In this document: piece after piece, positions 13,014-14,256 of the stretch
How the letters are laid out: every line of letters begins with the position of its first letter
Position numbering within the stretch: position 1 is the first letter of the stretch
Source of the DNA: an uncultured Anaerolineae bacterium
GTDB lineage: Bacteria; Chloroflexota; Anaerolineae; B4-G1; DUEL01
DNA length: 14,256 nucleotides
Reading direction: 5' to 3'
Assembly (NCBI GenBank): GCA_937942115.1
Contig: CALDFY010000163.1
Span: forward strand, 1-14,256
Notes under the pieces: generated by a model
What the model was told of the DNA's origin: nothing
Seen by the model: the letters and a program-made list of their open reading frames with translations, nothing else
Databases searched by the model: none
Position numbers and translations under genes: made by a program

Positions 13014-13559
13014 ATGGGCTCCGAAAGAAACTACTACGACCGTCTGCGCGGGCGGCTGATGAGCCTGCCCAAAGAGCAGTTGGTGGGTATGCTGGAAGAC
13101 GCTGCGAAAAACTGGCTGGCCCACGACGGCCTGTGGTTCCTGGCCGTGGAGGATGCCTGCGGGATGGAAACCGCCATCCGCTGCGACGTCCGGGCCTGGG
13201 AACAGTTCTCGGCCATAGAAGCCCAGCGCATCATGCAGCGGCACGGCATCCCGGCCAACGGGGGTCTGGACGCCCTGGAGGCCGCCCTGGGCTACCGCCT
13301 GTACGCCTACCTGAACGTCCAGGAAATCCGCCGCGTGGACGAGCGGACCCTGGTATTTCAGATGAACGACTGCCGGGTTCAGGCCGCGCGCCAACGGAAA
13401 GGCCTGCCGGACTTCCCCTGTAAGCCGGTCGGGCTGGTGGAGTACTCCGTCTTCGCCCGCACCATAGACCCCCGGATCCGCACCCGCTGCATCGCCTGTC
13501 CCCCCGACCCCCACCCCGAGGAGTTCTGGTGCGCCTGGGAGTTCACCGTAGAGAAGTAG
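13014..13559 (+). CDS. DUF6125-like cysteine-rich protein
   Basis: The 181-residue product looks like the DUF6125 family (related in style to ATC-hydrolase-like proteins) of unknown role; the recognition rests on KNWLAHDGLWFLAVEDACG, EAQRIMQRHGIPANGGL, MNDCRVQAARQRKGLPDFPC, KPVGLVEYSVFARTIDPRI and TRCIACPPDPHPEEFWCAWE. Five cysteines (120, 136, 159, 162, 173) in the C-terminal third could bind a metal. No signal peptide or membrane helix is present, so it is probably cytoplasmic. I chose ATG 13014, with GGAG at 13002-13005, over a TTG eleven codons upstream. Its stop codon is inside the stem of a strong hairpin, and it converges with trxA. Confidence 0.88.
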   Translation: MGSERNYYDRLRGRLMSLPKEQLVGMLEDAAKNWLAHDGLWFLAVEDACGMETAIRCDVRAWEQFSAIEAQRIMQRHGIPANGGLDALEAALGYRLYAYLNVQEIRRVDERTLVFQMNDCRVQAARQRKGLPDFPCKPVGLVEYSVFARTIDPRIRTRCIACPPDPHPEEFWCAWEFTVEK

Positions 13560-13586
13560 CGCAACTCCTGCGGAGTTGCGCTACTT
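13554..13586 (+). terminator. 15-bp hairpin that includes the stop codon of the DUF6125-like gene
   Basis: Arms 13554-13568 and 13572-13586 are perfectly complementary around a 3-base loop (TGC). The TAG stop at 13557-13559 lies in the left arm. No T-run follows, so it acts more as a 3'-end stabiliser or as the first half of a double terminator. Confidence 0.65.
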
Positions 13587-13590
13587 CATG

Positions 13591-13621
13591 AAAGACGGCG
13601 CCGGTAAGCGGCGCCGTCTTT
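13591..13621. terminator. Bidirectional intrinsic terminator between convergent genes
   Basis: AAAGACGGCGCC (13591-13602) pairs perfectly with GGCGCCGTCTTT (13610-13621) around a 7-base loop; TCTCT follows on the plus side, and the A-rich base of the left arm supplies the U-tail for the trxA transcript on the minus strand. It serves both the plus-strand gene ending at 13559 and trxA ending at 13649. Confidence 0.8.
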
Positions 13622-13648
13622 CTCTATCCCTTCGGGTTCCGACGGTCT

Positions 13649-13963
13649 CTACAGGTGGGCCAGCAGGAACTCCTCCAGCGCCCGTTTGGGACGATAGCCG
13701 ACCACCCGGTCCACCTCCCGGCCGTCCTTAAAGAGAATCAGGGTGGGAATCCCCATAATGCCCAGCCGGGCCGGCGTGCGGGGGTTGAAGTCTACGTTCA
13801 TCTTGACCACCTGAACCCGACCAGCGTAGTCCCGCGCGATTTCCTCCACAATCGGGGCGATCATCCGGCAAGGGCCGCACCACTCGGCCCAGAAATCCAC
13901 CAGTGTCGGCAACGGCGATTGGAGCACGTCGTTTTCAAACGTGGCGTCTGTCACTTCCTTCAC
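13649..13963 (-). CDS. trxA: Thioredoxin
   Basis: The 104-residue product is a classical thioredoxin that reduces protein disulfides with electrons from thioredoxin reductase. The active site WCGPC is at residues 28-32 (C29, C32), the buried Asp is D23 (VDFWAEWC), the cis-proline is in GIMGIPTLILFKDG, and VVGYRPKRALEEFLLAHL closes the fold. The start is GTG at 13963, with AGGAGG about nine bases upstream. It stands alone on the minus strand, converging with the DUF6125-like gene across a shared terminator. No reductase gene is seen nearby. Confidence 0.97.
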   Translation of the reverse strand: MKEVTDATFENDVLQSPLPTLVDFWAEWCGPCRMIAPIVEEIARDYAGRVQVVKMNVDFNPRTPARLGIMGIPTLILFKDGREVDRVVGYRPKRALEEFLLAHL

Positions 13964-14034
13964 GGCTTCTTCCCTCCTGCAAAGATAGTGGCCGCATTAT
14001 CGCTCTGATGGGCAAAGTTGTCAAGTCGCCGCTC

Positions 14035-14116
14035 CTCACCCCACCCCCGGCGGCTGCGCCGCCACCCCCTCCCCTCTCCCGAATTCGTTCGGGAGAGGGG
14101 AGGGGTCGGGGGCATA
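14035..14116. repeat. GC-rich palindromic repeat upstream of trxA
   Basis: Two hairpins: GGCGGC (14049-14054) with GCCGCC (14058-14063), and a perfect 18-bp stem 14066-14083 / 14088-14105 closed by TTCG. The main stem (CCCCTCCCCTCTCCCGAA) is nearly the same as the 406-444 hairpin of repeat copy 1, so this is the core of the same repeat family without the GGGATGGTTC ends. Confidence 0.8.
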
Positions 14117-14166
14117 GGCGTTAACTTAAGGCTGGCTTCGGCTCTCCGCTTCCCGCCGCCTCGGGC

Positions 14167-14251
14167 GCCGATGGGAAATCGGCCTCCCCCGGGGGCAACC
14201 GCAAGGGTTGCCCCTACGCTTCGCGCCGGGCGTCAACCTGCGTTGACGCCC
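14167..14251. repeat. Three successive hairpins at the right edge
   Basis: GCCGAT 14167-14172 with ATCGGC 14178-14183; GGGGCAACC 14192-14200 with GGTTGCCCC 14206-14214; GGGCGTCAAC 14228-14237 with GTTGACGCCC 14242-14251. The second one resembles the GGGGCAACC/GGTTGCCCC-type dispersed repeats known from many bacterial genomes. No gene is seen between 13964 and 14256. Confidence 0.75.
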
Positions 14252-14256
14252 TTCTC

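Overview
The window looks like a piece of a GC-rich bacterial chromosome, most likely Chloroflexota (an Anaerolineae- or Thermoflexia-like lineage). This rests on gene order, a zinc-type S14, a zinc-ribbon protein with repeated IPDWL motifs, a DUF6125-like protein and abundant GC-rich palindromic intergenic repeats. It is a judgement from recognition, not from a search.

Left part (1-7330, all minus strand). Reading in the direction of transcription from right to left: thrC and thrB (last two steps of threonine synthesis, 4-bp overlap), a palindrome-rich repeat, then a compact run of nine translation/secretion genes rpsN-rpsH-rplF-rplR-rpsE-rpmD-rplO-secY (eight genes encoding S14, S8, L6, L18, S5, L30, L15 and SecY), then a second diverged copy of the same repeat in the same orientation, and finally the first 30 codons of an MNT-type nucleotidyltransferase leaving the window. 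The block is the downstream half of the classical spc operon, but rplE is not in front of rpsN and adk/map/infA do not follow secY: at both ends the break coincides with a copy of the repeat.

Middle (7331-7740) is a divergent control region. Back-to-back sigma70-type promoters can be read, one toward thrC and one toward the plus-strand operon, with a GC-rich hairpin element in the thrC leader and a perfect 13-bp tandem duplication over the thrC -10 region.

Right part (7741-12937, plus strand) is a tightly packed seven-gene operon. Five genes have no assigned function: a 72-aa small protein probably made from a leaderless mRNA, a two-anchor protein resembling DUF6754, a six-helix membrane protein, a 695-aa protein with two zinc ribbons, an array of IPDWL motifs, two membrane anchors and a non-cytoplasmic domain, and another polytopic membrane protein. 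They are followed by ybeY (16S rRNA maturation endonuclease) and a dgkA-type undecaprenol/diacylglycerol kinase. The five genes look like one uncharacterised envelope complex and are the best candidate for a new system here.

The end of the window holds a DUF6125-like cysteine-rich protein (plus) converging on a thioredoxin gene (minus) across two strong back-to-back hairpins, then about 290 bp of hairpin-type repeats with no gene.
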